Shown here: positions 16,070 to 24,651 of the stretch, in pieces | Layout of the letters: every line of letters starts with the position of its first letter | How positions within the stretch are numbered: position 1 is the first letter of the stretch | DNA from: Candidatus Poribacteria bacterium | GTDB lineage: Bacteria > Poribacteria > WGA-4E > GCA-2687025 | DNA length: 38,845 bases | NCBI GenBank assembly: GCA_016866785.1 | Contig: VGLH01000021.1 | Coordinates: forward strand, 1 to 38,845 | Reading direction: 5' to 3' | Program-made: the position numbers and the translations under genes | The notes under the pieces: generated by a model | The model's input: the letters and a program-made list of their open reading frames with translations, nothing else | The model's database searches: none | What the model was told of the DNA's origin: nothing

Positions 16070-19000
16070 ATGGCGATCACTCGCCGCAGGTTCCTGCAAG
16101 CCGCCGGGGTCGTCGGCGGAACGACGCTCATCGGCGAGATCGGATGCCGCACACGGCGGCTCAAGTCCGTCGTGTCGGTCGATAACCCGCTCGACGTCTA
16201 CCCGAACCGTGGATGGGAGACGATCTACCGCGACCAGTACGCGTATGACCGCAGCTTCGCGTGGGTCTGCTCGCCCAACTGCACGCACCAGTGCCGGCTG
16301 CTCGCGTTCGAGCGGAACGGCGTCGTAACGCGCATCGAGCAGAACTACGACATCGGCAGGTACTCGGACCTGTACGGGAACCAGGCGACCGTGAATTGGA
16401 ACCCGCGCGGCTGCAACAAGGGATACACGTTCCATCGTCGCCTCTACGGACCCTACCGCCTGCGCTACCCGATCGTGCGCAAGGGATGGAAGCAGTGGGC
16501 GGACGATGGGTTCCCGTACCTGACCGATGCCAACCGGTCCAAGTACAAGTTCGACGCGCGCGGCTCGGACACCTTCACGCGCATCTCGTGGGACGAGACG
16601 TTCGACTATATCGCCAAGGGTCTCACGAGCATCTCCAAGACGTACAGCGGACCCGAAGGCGCGAAGCGGCTCGCGGAGCAGGGCTACGAACCCGAGATGA
16701 TCGAGGACATGGGCGGCGCGGGAACGCGGACGCTCAAGTTCCGTGGCGGCATGGGGCTGCTGGGGGTCATCGGGAAATACGGCATGTATCGCCTGTCCAA
16801 TTCGATGGCGCTCGTGGACGCCAAGATACGGGGCGTCGGCGAGGAAAAGGCGCGCGGCGGCAGGAACTGGTCGAACTACACCTGGCATGGCGACCAAGCG
16901 CCGGGACATCCGTGGGTGCATGGGCTCCAGACGAGCGATACCGACTTCAACGACCTGCGCTCGTCCAAGCTCATCATCATGTCGGGCAAGAACCTCGTCG
17001 AGAACAAGATGGCGGACGCGCACTTCTTCATCGAGTGCATGGAGCGCGGCGCGAAGATCGTCGTCATCAGCCCGGAGTACGGCGCGCCGTCCACCAAGGC
17101 GGACTACTGGATTCCGATCCGCCCCAACAGCGATACGGCGCTCTTCCTGGGCATCACGAAGTGGCTCATCGACAACAAGCGCTATGACGCCGACTTCGTG
17201 AAGCAGTTCACCGACTTCCCGCTGCTCGTCCGCACGGACAACCTGAAGCGCCTCAAGCCGCAGGACATTGTCGCCGGGTACAAGAACCAGAACATCTCGT
17301 CGGGACCCAGTTACAAACACCACGGTCTGAAGGACGAGCTCCGCGATAAGATCGGCGACTTCGTCGTTTGGGACGGCAAGACGAACAAACCGGTGGCGAT
17401 CACGCGGGACGATGTCGGCAAGACCCTGGTGTCGAAGGGCGTCGATCCCGTCCTCGAAGGGAAGTTCACGGTCAAGACCGTGGACGGCAAGTCCGTCGAG
17501 GTGATGACGCTGTTCGAGATGTACAAGACCCACCTGCGGGACTACGACCTCGACGCCGTCGAAGAGATCACGCGTGCGCCCAAGGACCTTGTCCTGCGGC
17601 TCTGCGAAGACATCGCGACGACGAAGCCGTTCGCGATTCACCAGGGAGAGGGGATCAACCACTGGTTCCACGCGACGCTGGCGAACCGAGCTGCCTATCT
17701 GCCGGCGATGCTGACCGGCAATGTCGGGCGCAAGGGCGCGGGCGTCCACACGTGGGCTGGGAACTACAAGGCGGCGTTGTTCCAGGGTTCCGCTTGGTCT
17801 GGACCCGGGTTCAAGGGATGGGTCGCGGAGGACCCGTTCCATTTGACGCTTGACGGCACGGTGCATGGCAAGGAGATCAAGGCGCACGGCTTCACCAAGG
17901 ACGAGGAGCCGGCGTACTGGAACCACGGCGACCGTCCGCTGATCGTCAAGACGCCCAAGTACGGGCGCAAGGTCTTCACCGGCAAGAGCCACATGCCGAC
18001 GCCGACGAAGGCGATGGTGTTCAGCAACGTGAACCTCATCAACAACGCCAAGCATGCCTACGACATGCTCAAGAACGTGAACCCGAAGGTCGAGATGATC
18101 GTGTCGGTCGATATCCAGATGACCGCCTCGGTCGAATACGCCGACTTCGGGCTTCCCGCCAACTCGTGGGTCGAGTTCGAGGGGAAGGAGATCACGGCGG
18201 CGTGTCAGAACCCCTTCCTCCAGATTTGGGGCGGCAAGGACAACGCGATTCCGCCGCTGTTCGACAGCAAGGACGACGTGGAGGTTCTCGCCGGAATCGG
18301 ACGCGCCCTCGCCAAGGTCAACGGCGATCAACGTCTGGCGGACATGTGGAAGTTCGTCAACGACGGGAACCGCGACGTCTATATCCAGCGCTTGCTGGAC
18401 ACCTGCACGACGACGGCGGGCTACCAGCTCGCGGACGTCATGTCGGGCAAGTACGGCGAGCCGGGCGCGGCGCTGATGCTCTTCCGCACCTACCCGCGCA
18501 TCCCGTTCTGGGAGCAGGTCGAGGACAATCTGCCCTTCTACACGGATCACGGGCGGCTCGCGGCGTACAGCGACCTCGACGAAGCCATCGAGTATGGCGA
18601 GAACTTCATCGTCCATCGGGAGGGTCCCGAAGGCACGCCGTACCTGCCCAACGTCATCGTCAGCTCGAGCCCCTACATCCGTCCTGACGACTACGGAATC
18701 CCGGCGAGCGCGATGCACTGGGACGAGCGCACCGTCCGCAACCTCAAGATGCCGTGGAGCCGAGTCAAGACGAGCAAGAACCCGCTGTGGGATCGGGGAT
18801 ACCAGTTCTTCTGCCTCACGCCCAAGACGCGCCACCGCGTCCACTCGTCGTGGAGCGACACGGACTGGCATCTGATCTGGGACTCCAACTTCGGCGACCC
18901 GTACCGCATGGACAAGCGCATGCCGGGCGTCGGGGAACACCAGCTCCATATGAACCCCCAGGCGGCGAAGGACCTGGGCATCGAGGACGGAGACTACGTC

Positions 19001-19528
19001 TACGTCGACTCGAACGCGGCGGACCGTCCCTACAGGAACTGGGACCCGTCAGACCCGTTCTACAAGGTCGCGCGGTTGATGCTCCGCGCGCGGTACAACC
19101 ACGCCTATCCGTACAACGTCGTCATGATGAAGCACGCGCCGTACATCGCCACGGAGCGGAGCGTCAAGGCGCACGAGACGCGGAAGGACGGCAGGGCGCT
19201 GTCCGAAGACACCGGCTATCAGTCGAACCTGCGGTACGGCTCGCAGCAGAGCGTGACCCGCAACTGGCACATGCCGATGCACCAGACGGACACGCTCTTC
19301 CACAAGTCGAAGGCGTTCATGGGATTCATGCTGGGTGGTGAGGCGGACAACCACGCGATCAACACGGTGCCCAAGGAGACGCTCGTCAAGGTCGTCAAAG
19401 CCGAGGACGGCGGGCTGGGCGGCAAGGGCATCTGGAACCCCAAGAAGACGGGATTCGCACCGGAGACCGAGGATGAGCACATGCTGAAGTACCTCGCCGG
19501 CACGCTGGTCGACGTGAGGAAATCGTAG
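16070..19528 (+). CDS. NxrA/NarG-like molybdopterin catalytic subunit, Tat-exported (type II DMSO reductase family)
   Basis: A 1152-residue Mo-bisPGD oxidoreductase. A twin-arginine signal (ITRRRFLQAAGVVGG) sends it to the periplasm with its partners. The FS0 [4Fe-4S] site has C67, C71, C75 (CSPNCTHQC) and C115. Asp275 in WHGDQAPGHPW aligns with the Mo-ligand Asp of NarG, placing it in the type II group. The length and motifs such as KFRGGMGLLG, TFHRRLYGPYRL, LGIEDGDYVYVDS and KAEDGGLGGKGIW resemble the periplasmic nitrite oxidoreductase/nitrate reductase clade of Nitrospira and anammox bacteria, as I recall them. Whether it oxidises nitrite, reduces nitrate or uses another oxyanion cannot be decided. 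GAGGAG lies 7 bases before the ATG at 16070. An upstream start at 16031 would precede the Tat motif and lacks a ribosome site. Confidence 0.93.
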   Translation: MAITRRRFLQAAGVVGGTTLIGEIGCRTRRLKSVVSVDNPLDVYPNRGWETIYRDQYAYDRSFAWVCSPNCTHQCRLLAFERNGVVTRIEQNYDIGRYSDLYGNQATVNWNPRGCNKGYTFHRRLYGPYRLRYPIVRKGWKQWADDGFPYLTDANRSKYKFDARGSDTFTRISWDETFDYIAKGLTSISKTYSGPEGAKRLAEQGYEPEMIEDMGGAGTRTLKFRGGMGLLGVIGKYGMYRLSNSMALVDAKIRGVGEEKARGGRNWSNYTWHGDQAPGHPWVHGLQTSDTDFNDLRSSKLIIMSGKNLVENKMADAHFFIECMERGAKIVVISPEYGAPSTKADYWIPIRPNSDTALFLGITKWLIDNKRYDADFVKQFTDFPLLVRTDNLKRLKPQDIVAGYKNQNISSGPSYKHHGLKDELRDKIGDFVVWDGKTNKPVAITRDDVGKTLVSKGVDPVLEGKFTVKTVDGKSVEVMTLFEMYKTHLRDYDLDAVEEITRAPKDLVLRLCEDIATTKPFAIHQGEGINHWFHATLANRAAYLPAMLTGNVGRKGAGVHTWAGNYKAALFQGSAWSGPGFKGWVAEDPFHLTLDGTVHGKEIKAHGFTKDEEPAYWNHGDRPLIVKTPKYGRKVFTGKSHMPTPTKAMVFSNVNLINNAKHAYDMLKNVNPKVEMIVSVDIQMTASVEYADFGLPANSWVEFEGKEITAACQNPFLQIWGGKDNAIPPLFDSKDDVEVLAGIGRALAKVNGDQRLADMWKFVNDGNRDVYIQRLLDTCTTTAGYQLADVMSGKYGEPGAALMLFRTYPRIPFWEQVEDNLPFYTDHGRLAAYSDLDEAIEYGENFIVHREGPEGTPYLPNVIVSSSPYIRPDDYGIPASAMHWDERTVRNLKMPWSRVKTSKNPLWDRGYQFFCLTPKTRHRVHSSWSDTDWHLIWDSNFGDPYRMDKRMPGVGEHQLHMNPQAAKDLGIEDGDYVYVDSNAADRPYRNWDPSDPFYKVARLMLRARYNHAYPYNVVMMKHAPYIATERSVKAHETRKDGRALSEDTGYQSNLRYGSQQSVTRNWHMPMHQTDTLFHKSKAFMGFMLGGEADNHAINTVPKETLVKVVKAEDGGLGGKGIWNPKKTGFAPETEDEHMLKYLAGTLVDVRKS

Positions 19529-19534
19529 CTCGCG

Positions 19535-19556
19535 GGCGGGCCCGCACGGGCCCGCC
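19535..19556 (+). promoter_or_regulatory. Perfect GC hairpin between catalytic and small-protein genes
   Basis: GGCGGGCCCG (19535-19544) and CGGGCCCGCC (19547-19556) form a perfect 10-bp inverted repeat, just after the catalytic-subunit stop. With no T-run it is more likely an mRNA-stability or partial attenuation element than a terminator. Confidence 0.55.
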
Positions 19557-19577
19557 GGCACTCAGGGAGTCGCATCG

Positions 19578-19952
19578 ATGCCCAAAGATGAAGTCGCCCT
19601 CACCGATCCGATGGAGCTCTCCGGGATGCTCGGGCCCGCGATGACGCCCGAGGACATCGCGGAGATGACCCGCTGCATCGTGGACGAGTACGTCCGCATG
19701 GGGCTCGACGATGCGGAGGTCTACGAGCTCTTCAGCGATCCGAACTATCCGGTCACGCACGCCATCCTGCGGAGCCACGGCGAAGGCTACGTGCGAGAGG
19801 CGATCGCGGAGATACGGGCGCGTTGGGGAGGCGTCTGGCGGTTCCGCACCGAGATGGAGCCCGGCGCCGACGAGATCGAGGATGACATCGACGCGCTGCT
19901 CGAAGACGAGTACATCCCCGCCAGCACGATCAGCAAGTTCGACTGGGCGTAG
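19578..19952 (+). CDS. Small acidic protein of the Nxr-like operon, unknown function
   Basis: A 124-residue acidic protein with no recognised domain, signal peptide or membrane span. It is helix-rich (MTPEDIAEMTRCIVDEYVRM, VREAIAEIRARWGGVW) and ends in an acidic stretch (ADEIEDDIDALLEDEY). GGGAG lies 8 bases upstream of the ATG, and only 11 bases separate it from the Fe-S subunit gene, so it is translated as part of the operon. Its place between the two main subunits suggests an assembly factor or an extra small subunit. With no signal it would have to act in the cytoplasm or be carried out with the Tat-exported complex. Confidence 0.8.
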   Translation: MPKDEVALTDPMELSGMLGPAMTPEDIAEMTRCIVDEYVRMGLDDAEVYELFSDPNYPVTHAILRSHGEGYVREAIAEIRARWGGVWRFRTEMEPGADEIEDDIDALLEDEYIPASTISKFDWA

Positions 19953-19963
19953 AGGAGAACCAC

Positions 19964-21232
19964 ATGCCACAGGTCTACAACTGGCAGCTCGGCAGGGAGA
20001 TGAGCTATCCCTACGAAGCTCGCCATCCGCAATGGCAGTTCGCGTTCGTCTTCAACATCAACCGGTGTCTCGGCTGCCAGACGTGCACCGTCGCGTGCAA
20101 GTCCACATGGACCTTCTCCAAGGGGCAGGAATACATGTGGTGGAACAACGTTGAGACGAAGCCCTACGGCGGCTATCCGCAGTTCTGGGATGTCAAGGCG
20201 CTCCGACTGCTCGAAGACGCCAACCCCGGCGGGCAGACGTGGACGGAGAAGGCGGGCGACGCGAAGGCTCCCTACGGAACGTACGACGGCATCACGCTCT
20301 TCGAGGGAGCCGAACGGCGCTTCGGGGACGACGGTTCCCGCCGCGTGCTGGGATACATGCCCGCCGACGATGAATGGACCGCTCCGAACATCTACGAGGA
20401 CACGCCCAAGGGCGAGAAGGGCGTGCGGAACCAATTCCGCCACGGCTCGGCGATGCTGCCGTCGCACGATACGTGGTTCTTCTACCTGCAGCGGCTGTGC
20501 AACCACTGCTCCTATCCGGCGTGTCTCGCCGCCTGCCCGCGCAAGGCGATCTACAAGCGGCAGGAGGACGGGATCGTCCTCATCGACCAGAATCGCTGCC
20601 GTGGCTACAAGAAGTGCGTCGAAGCCTGCCCATACAAGAAGTCGCTCTACCGAGGCACGACGCGCGTGTCGGAGAAGTGCGTCGGCTGCTACCCGCGCGT
20701 CGAGGGGAAGGACCCGATGTCCGAAGGTGCGCCGATGGAGACGCGCTGCATGGCGGCGTGCATCGGCAAGATCCGGATGCAGGGCTTGGTCGCGGTGAAC
20801 GAGGACGGGAGTTGGACCGAGGACAAGTCGAACCCGCTCTACTACATGGTGAAGGTCGCCAAGGTCGCCCTCCCGCTCTATCCGCAGTTCGGGACGGAGC
20901 CGAACGGCTACTACATCCCGCCGCGCTGGGTTCCTCGTCCCTACCTGCGGCAGATGTTCGGGCCCGGCGTCGATCAGGCGATCGAGCAGTACACGGCTCC
21001 ATCGCGCGAACTGCTCGCCATCATGCAGTTGTTCCGCGTCTCGCGCCGGATCATCTTCAAGTACGAGATCGAAGAGGGCGAGAAGGTCTACGAGACGACG
21101 ATCAACGGCAAGCCGTGGGCGATGTACAACGACACGGTCATCGGATTCGGCAAGGACGGCAAGGAGATCGTCCGCACGACGGTCGAGGAACCGCTCCACG
21201 TCCGTCCCGACAAGCACGCGAACGCGATCTAG
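19964..21232 (+). CDS. NxrB/NarH-like four-cluster iron-sulfur subunit
   Basis: A 422-residue electron-transfer subunit, close to the ~430 I recall for Nitrospira NxrB. Cluster ligands are visible in four groups: C35/C38/C41/C45 (CLGCQTCTVAC), CNHCSYPACLAACP, CRGYKKCVEACP and CVGCYPR with ETRCMAACIGKIR. In the third group Tyr sits where a cluster cysteine would be, the pattern known to give a [3Fe-4S] centre in NarH. So three [4Fe-4S] and one [3Fe-4S] are expected. Strongly conserved stretches are MWWNNVETKPYGGYPQFWD and FGTEPNGYYIPPRW. There is no signal peptide, so export probably rides on the catalytic subunit's Tat signal. GAGGAG precedes the ATG. Confidence 0.95.
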   Translation: MPQVYNWQLGREMSYPYEARHPQWQFAFVFNINRCLGCQTCTVACKSTWTFSKGQEYMWWNNVETKPYGGYPQFWDVKALRLLEDANPGGQTWTEKAGDAKAPYGTYDGITLFEGAERRFGDDGSRRVLGYMPADDEWTAPNIYEDTPKGEKGVRNQFRHGSAMLPSHDTWFFYLQRLCNHCSYPACLAACPRKAIYKRQEDGIVLIDQNRCRGYKKCVEACPYKKSLYRGTTRVSEKCVGCYPRVEGKDPMSEGAPMETRCMAACIGKIRMQGLVAVNEDGSWTEDKSNPLYYMVKVAKVALPLYPQFGTEPNGYYIPPRWVPRPYLRQMFGPGVDQAIEQYTAPSRELLAIMQLFRVSRRIIFKYEIEEGEKVYETTINGKPWAMYNDTVIGFGKDGKEIVRTTVEEPLHVRPDKHANAI

Positions 21233-21260
21233 GAGCGCCAGAGCGCACGGAGGCGGGTCG

Positions 21261-22046
21261 ATGACAGTTGCCGACCGGATCGCGACAAACATGGCGCGAA
21301 GCCAGATCCATCGCTACCTTGCGGACGCGTTCGACTACCCGGATGCCGAGCTCGCCGAATCGGTCCGCTCCGGTCGGCTGCAGCAAGGGATCGCCGGCGC
21401 TGCGGCGCAGTTGCCGGAGATCAAAGGCGAGGACCCCGCCGCCGAAGCGGCGTGTCTCGAGGCGGTCGCGTGGCTCACGTCCCACGCGGGCGAGATCACG
21501 CTAGATCGCCTCGACACGGAGTACGGCGCGGTGTTCGGGCACGCGCTCTCGCGGGACTGCCCGCAGTATGAGACGGAGTATGTCGGTGAGCACATCTTCT
21601 ACCAGTCGCAGGAGCTGGCGGACATCTCCGGGTTCTACCGGGCGTATGAGCTGGACGTGTCGGAGACGGCTCACGAACGTCTCGACCATGTGAGCGTCGA
21701 GCTGGAGTGGATGCACGTGGTCGCAGCGCGCGAGGCGTACGCGCTCCAGGAGGGGAAGTCGGAACAGGCGGAAGTGTGCCGCGACTCACAGCGACAGTTT
21801 GTCGAGGCGCACATCGGTCGATGGGGTTCCTACTTCGCGCGGCTGGTCGCCTCCGCTGCGCCGGACACCGTGTATCGTCGGTTCGCGGATGTTCTGCAGT
21901 GGTTTTTGGAATATGAGACTCGATCTCTAAACGCGTCACCGGAGCAGGTCGTTGCCATTCGCCCCGTCGAGACCTTCGACGAGGAGGCAGAGGCGGCGCG
22001 CGCGCCGGGTTCTGACGTCCAGTGGGTAGGAGACATGACACGATGA
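21261..22046 (+). CDS. TorD/NarJ-family molybdoenzyme maturation chaperone
   Basis: A 261-residue all-helical protein. Family motifs are CPQYETEY (100-107), ELADISGFYRA (118-128) and DHVSVELEWM (142-151), the TorD hallmark. These cytoplasmic chaperones hold the apo catalytic subunit, guard its Tat signal and help insert the Mo cofactor. Its position directly after the Fe-S subunit fits that job for the 16070-19528 product. GGAGG lies 8 bases before the ATG. The stop overlaps the next start as ATGA (22043-22046), so the two are translationally coupled. Confidence 0.92.
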   Translation: MTVADRIATNMARSQIHRYLADAFDYPDAELAESVRSGRLQQGIAGAAAQLPEIKGEDPAAEAACLEAVAWLTSHAGEITLDRLDTEYGAVFGHALSRDCPQYETEYVGEHIFYQSQELADISGFYRAYELDVSETAHERLDHVSVELEWMHVVAAREAYALQEGKSEQAEVCRDSQRQFVEAHIGRWGSYFARLVASAAPDTVYRRFADVLQWFLEYETRSLNASPEQVVAIRPVETFDEEAEAARAPGSDVQWVGDMTR

Positions 22047-23632
22047 AGCGCGGAGTATGGATGTACGTCATCCCGGCGGTGTTGTTCGTCGCCGTTGCCG
22101 CCGGCGCGGTGTGGCTCCTGCGCAATCGACCGCAGGGGGACCAAGGGGCGAAGGGTCCGCTGACGGCGGCGCAGAAGCTCTACAACCGGGAGTGCCTGGT
22201 CTGCCACGGACCGACGGGCGAGGGGAACGGGCAGGCAGCCTACCTGCTCTATCCCAAGCCGCGAGACTTCACCAAGGGGTGGTTCAAGGTCCGGTCGACG
22301 CCTTCGGGTCAGTTGCCGACCGACGCAGACCTGCTCGCCGTGCTGAAGCGCGGCATGCCGGGATCGGCGATGCCCAGCTTCGCGCACCTGTCCGACGAAG
22401 AGCTGAACCTGCTCGTCAGCGTCGTGAAGGGGTTCGCGCCGGCGTTCGCGGAGCGTCAGCCGACGGAGGGCATCGCGCCCCCGGCTCCGCTGCCTCAGAC
22501 GCCTGAGAACATCGCGCGCGGCAAAGAGGTCTACGCCCAGATGCAGTGCGCCGCCTGCCACGGCGAGATGGGCAGAGCCGACGGCTTGTCGTCCGCGATG
22601 CTCACGGACGACTGGGGTCTGCAGATCAAGGCGAACGACTTCACGCGCGGCATCTACAAGGGCGGCGGGCGCGACGAGGACATCTATCTCCGGTTCCGCA
22701 CCGGTATGACCGGAACGCCCATGCCGTCCTATGAGGGACTGCTGCCGGACAACGACATCTACGCGGTCGTGCAGTACGTGAAGTCGCTCGCGGGGGATGT
22801 GCCGGAGGCTGTGCAGCCCCAGCAGGCGTCGTTGACGGCGGCGAAGGTCGCCGGAGCGGTTCCCGAAGATCCGCTGAGCCCGGCGTGGGGTTCCGCGCCA
22901 TCGACGTCGTTGCCGCTGATGCTGCTTTATCAGCGTCGCGAATCGTCGGCGCACGTTGACGTCAAGGCGGTTCACAACGGCAAGGAAGTCGCCATCCTGA
23001 TGGAGTGGAGTGACGCTGCCGTGAACGCCGAAACGATCCGGCCGCAGGACTTCAGCGACGGCGGCGGCGTGCAGTTCGCGTTGAGATCCGACGTGTCGCT
23101 GGAATCCCTGACGATGGGAGCCGCGACCACGCCGGTCAACATCTGGTACTGGCGCGCGAGCCGACAGATGGACCTGGTGGCGTACGCCGACGTCGAGGCG
23201 GTCTACCCGAACGTAGCCCCGGATGGGTACCTTCAGGCGAAGCCGTTCGACCCGAAGGAAGACGAGAGCAAGCGGCATGACATTCCTGCTGCCGCGAGCT
23301 ACGACAAGACCTATCTGACGGCGCTGGCGGCAGGGAACCCCGTGTCGAACCCGACGCGGACGGTTCCGATGGAAGACCTCAACGCAGAGGGATTCGGTTC
23401 GCTCACGACGCAGCCCGACGCGAGCCAAAACGTCCGTGGCGCGGGCGTCTGGGACAACGGCAAGTGGAAGGTTGTGTTCGTTCGCCCGTTGGCTTCGCCG
23501 GATCAGACCGATGCCAAGCTGACGGCTGGCAAACAGGTTCCGGTCGCCTTCGCTGTGTGGGACGGCGGACAAGGCGACCGTAACGGTCAGAAGTCCGTGA
23601 CCAACTGGAATCTTCTGACACTCGCCCCTTAG
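22043..23632 (+). CDS. NxrC-like subunit: anchored dihaem cytochrome c fused to ethylbenzene-dehydrogenase-type haem domain
   Basis: A 529-residue protein. One N-terminal membrane segment (5-25) is followed by two class I cytochrome c domains: CLVCH (51-55), with GMPGSAMPSF downstream as the likely Met-ligand loop, and CAACH (169-173), with TGMTGTPMPSY. Residues ~280-520 form a beta-rich domain of the ethylbenzene dehydrogenase/DMSO reductase gamma (haem b) type. In relatives the gamma subunit takes electrons from the Fe-S subunit. Here they could flow Mo to Fe-S to haem b to two haems c and on to a periplasmic carrier or quinone. Fusion of both modules in one chain is the unusual point. It is the last gene of the operon, followed by a strong terminator. 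Confidence 0.9.
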   Translation: MKRGVWMYVIPAVLFVAVAAGAVWLLRNRPQGDQGAKGPLTAAQKLYNRECLVCHGPTGEGNGQAAYLLYPKPRDFTKGWFKVRSTPSGQLPTDADLLAVLKRGMPGSAMPSFAHLSDEELNLLVSVVKGFAPAFAERQPTEGIAPPAPLPQTPENIARGKEVYAQMQCAACHGEMGRADGLSSAMLTDDWGLQIKANDFTRGIYKGGGRDEDIYLRFRTGMTGTPMPSYEGLLPDNDIYAVVQYVKSLAGDVPEAVQPQQASLTAAKVAGAVPEDPLSPAWGSAPSTSLPLMLLYQRRESSAHVDVKAVHNGKEVAILMEWSDAAVNAETIRPQDFSDGGGVQFALRSDVSLESLTMGAATTPVNIWYWRASRQMDLVAYADVEAVYPNVAPDGYLQAKPFDPKEDESKRHDIPAAASYDKTYLTALAAGNPVSNPTRTVPMEDLNAEGFGSLTTQPDASQNVRGAGVWDNGKWKVVFVRPLASPDQTDAKLTAGKQVPVAFAVWDGGQGDRNGQKSVTNWNLLTLAP

Positions 23633-23651
23633 GGCGTGTAAGCACGAGGAC

Positions 23652-23686
23652 GTCCCGCCGAGTTTTGCAGGCTCGGCGGGACTTTT
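23652..23686 (+). terminator. Intrinsic terminator of the Nxr-like operon
   Basis: GTCCCGCCGAG (23652-23662) pairs perfectly with CTCGGCGGGAC (23672-23682), with a 9-base loop, then TTTT. It ends the rightward operon 20 bases after the last stop and may also serve the convergent aldo/keto reductase gene. Confidence 0.88.
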
Positions 23687-23708
23687 CGCTTCAGACAGCG
23701 AACCATCG

Positions 23709-24617
23709 CTACCGGAGTTCGAGCCAAGCGAGCTCTTCCGGCGTGAGCTCGACCTTCTCGGCTTCGAGGCACGACGACAGCTCGTCGCGGTTCGCGGGAC
23801 CAATGAGCGCAATCGCCGGGAAGTCCTGATCCAGAACCCACGCGAGGGCGATCTGGATCGCCGACACCCCCTTCCTCCGACCGAGTTCCTCGGCGCGTCG
23901 CAGCTTCTCGAAGTTCTCGTCCGAGTAGTAGACGCGCACCATGTTCGCGTCGGACGGGTCGTCGGGGCGGAACCGACCGCTGAAGAACCCCCTCGCCTGC
24001 GACGACCAGGAGAAGAGCGGCATCTGCGAGCGGCGGTACCAATCGCGGTCCTCCTCGGTGACCCAGATGCAGCCGCGCCACATCGCGTCCTTCGCCGTCG
24101 CCAGGCTCAGATGGGGGCTGGAACCTGCCATGCCCATCAACCCGTGGCTCTTGGCGTAGTCGTTCGCCGCTTGGAGCCGGTCGGTTCCCCAGTTGGAGCC
24201 GCCGAACGCGCGGATCCGACCCGCGCGCACCTCGGCGTTGAGGACGTCGACGATCTCGCCGGCGGGAACCTGGGGATTGTCGCGGTGGAGCATCCACAGG
24301 TCGATGTAGTCGGAACCGAGCCGTTCCAGGTTGCCCGCGATGGCTTTGGGAATGGCTTCGGGCGTCACCTTCTCCGTCGCGTCGAGCGCTTTATCGAGCA
24401 CGACGATATCGACTCGGTTCCCACGGCTGCGAATCCACTCGCCGACGGGACGCTCGGAGCCATAGACCTCCGCCGTGTCGAGCAGGTTCCCTCCCGCCGC
24501 GACGAAGGCGTCCAGCATGTCGTCCGTGAAGGACTGCTCCGCGCGGGAGAAGACCATGGTGCCCATGCACAGCCGCGACACGTGCCGGTTCAGTTCCGGG
24601 ATGGGGATCGTCTTCAC
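23709..24617 (-). CDS. Aldo/keto reductase
   Basis: A 302-residue (beta/alpha)8 NADPH-dependent oxidoreductase. The full catalytic tetrad is visible: D47 and Y52 in LLDTAEVYG, K76 in VVLDKALDA and H111 in WMLHRDNP. GGSNWGTDRLQ and the C-terminal IALAWVLDQDFPAIALIGPAN fit the cofactor-binding end. The start is a GTG at 24617 with GGAG 5 bases upstream. It is the last gene of a probable operon with the dioxygenase (34-base gap) and the ThuA-like gene. The substrate is unknown; a sugar or sugar-derived ketone is a guess from the neighbours. Confidence 0.9.
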   Translation of the reverse strand: MKTIPIPELNRHVSRLCMGTMVFSRAEQSFTDDMLDAFVAAGGNLLDTAEVYGSERPVGEWIRSRGNRVDIVVLDKALDATEKVTPEAIPKAIAGNLERLGSDYIDLWMLHRDNPQVPAGEIVDVLNAEVRAGRIRAFGGSNWGTDRLQAANDYAKSHGLMGMAGSSPHLSLATAKDAMWRGCIWVTEEDRDWYRRSQMPLFSWSSQARGFFSGRFRPDDPSDANMVRVYYSDENFEKLRRAEELGRRKGVSAIQIALAWVLDQDFPAIALIGPANRDELSSCLEAEKVELTPEELAWLELR

Positions 24618-24651
24618 GCAGACTCCATCTTCTCACCCATGCCTGTCCGAC

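Noticed and set aside
15455-18949. A very long minus-strand open frame (~1164 codons) opposite the zinc-ribbon and catalytic subunit genes
   Set aside because: It is the mirror of strongly coding high-GC plus-strand genes, its product is low-complexity V/R/D/L-rich with no domain, and it lacks a ribosome site.
16070-19528. Reading the catalytic subunit as an ethylbenzene or dimethylsulfide dehydrogenase because the gamma-like subunit has that haem domain
   Set aside because: The alpha and beta subunit motifs and lengths fit the Nxr/Nar clade better, and the haem domain is shared across type II enzymes.
21830-23812. Long minus-strand open frame opposite the cytochrome subunit gene
   Set aside because: It runs across the cytochrome gene and the strong terminator and encodes an Arg-rich sequence with no motif, so it is a shadow of the coding strand.
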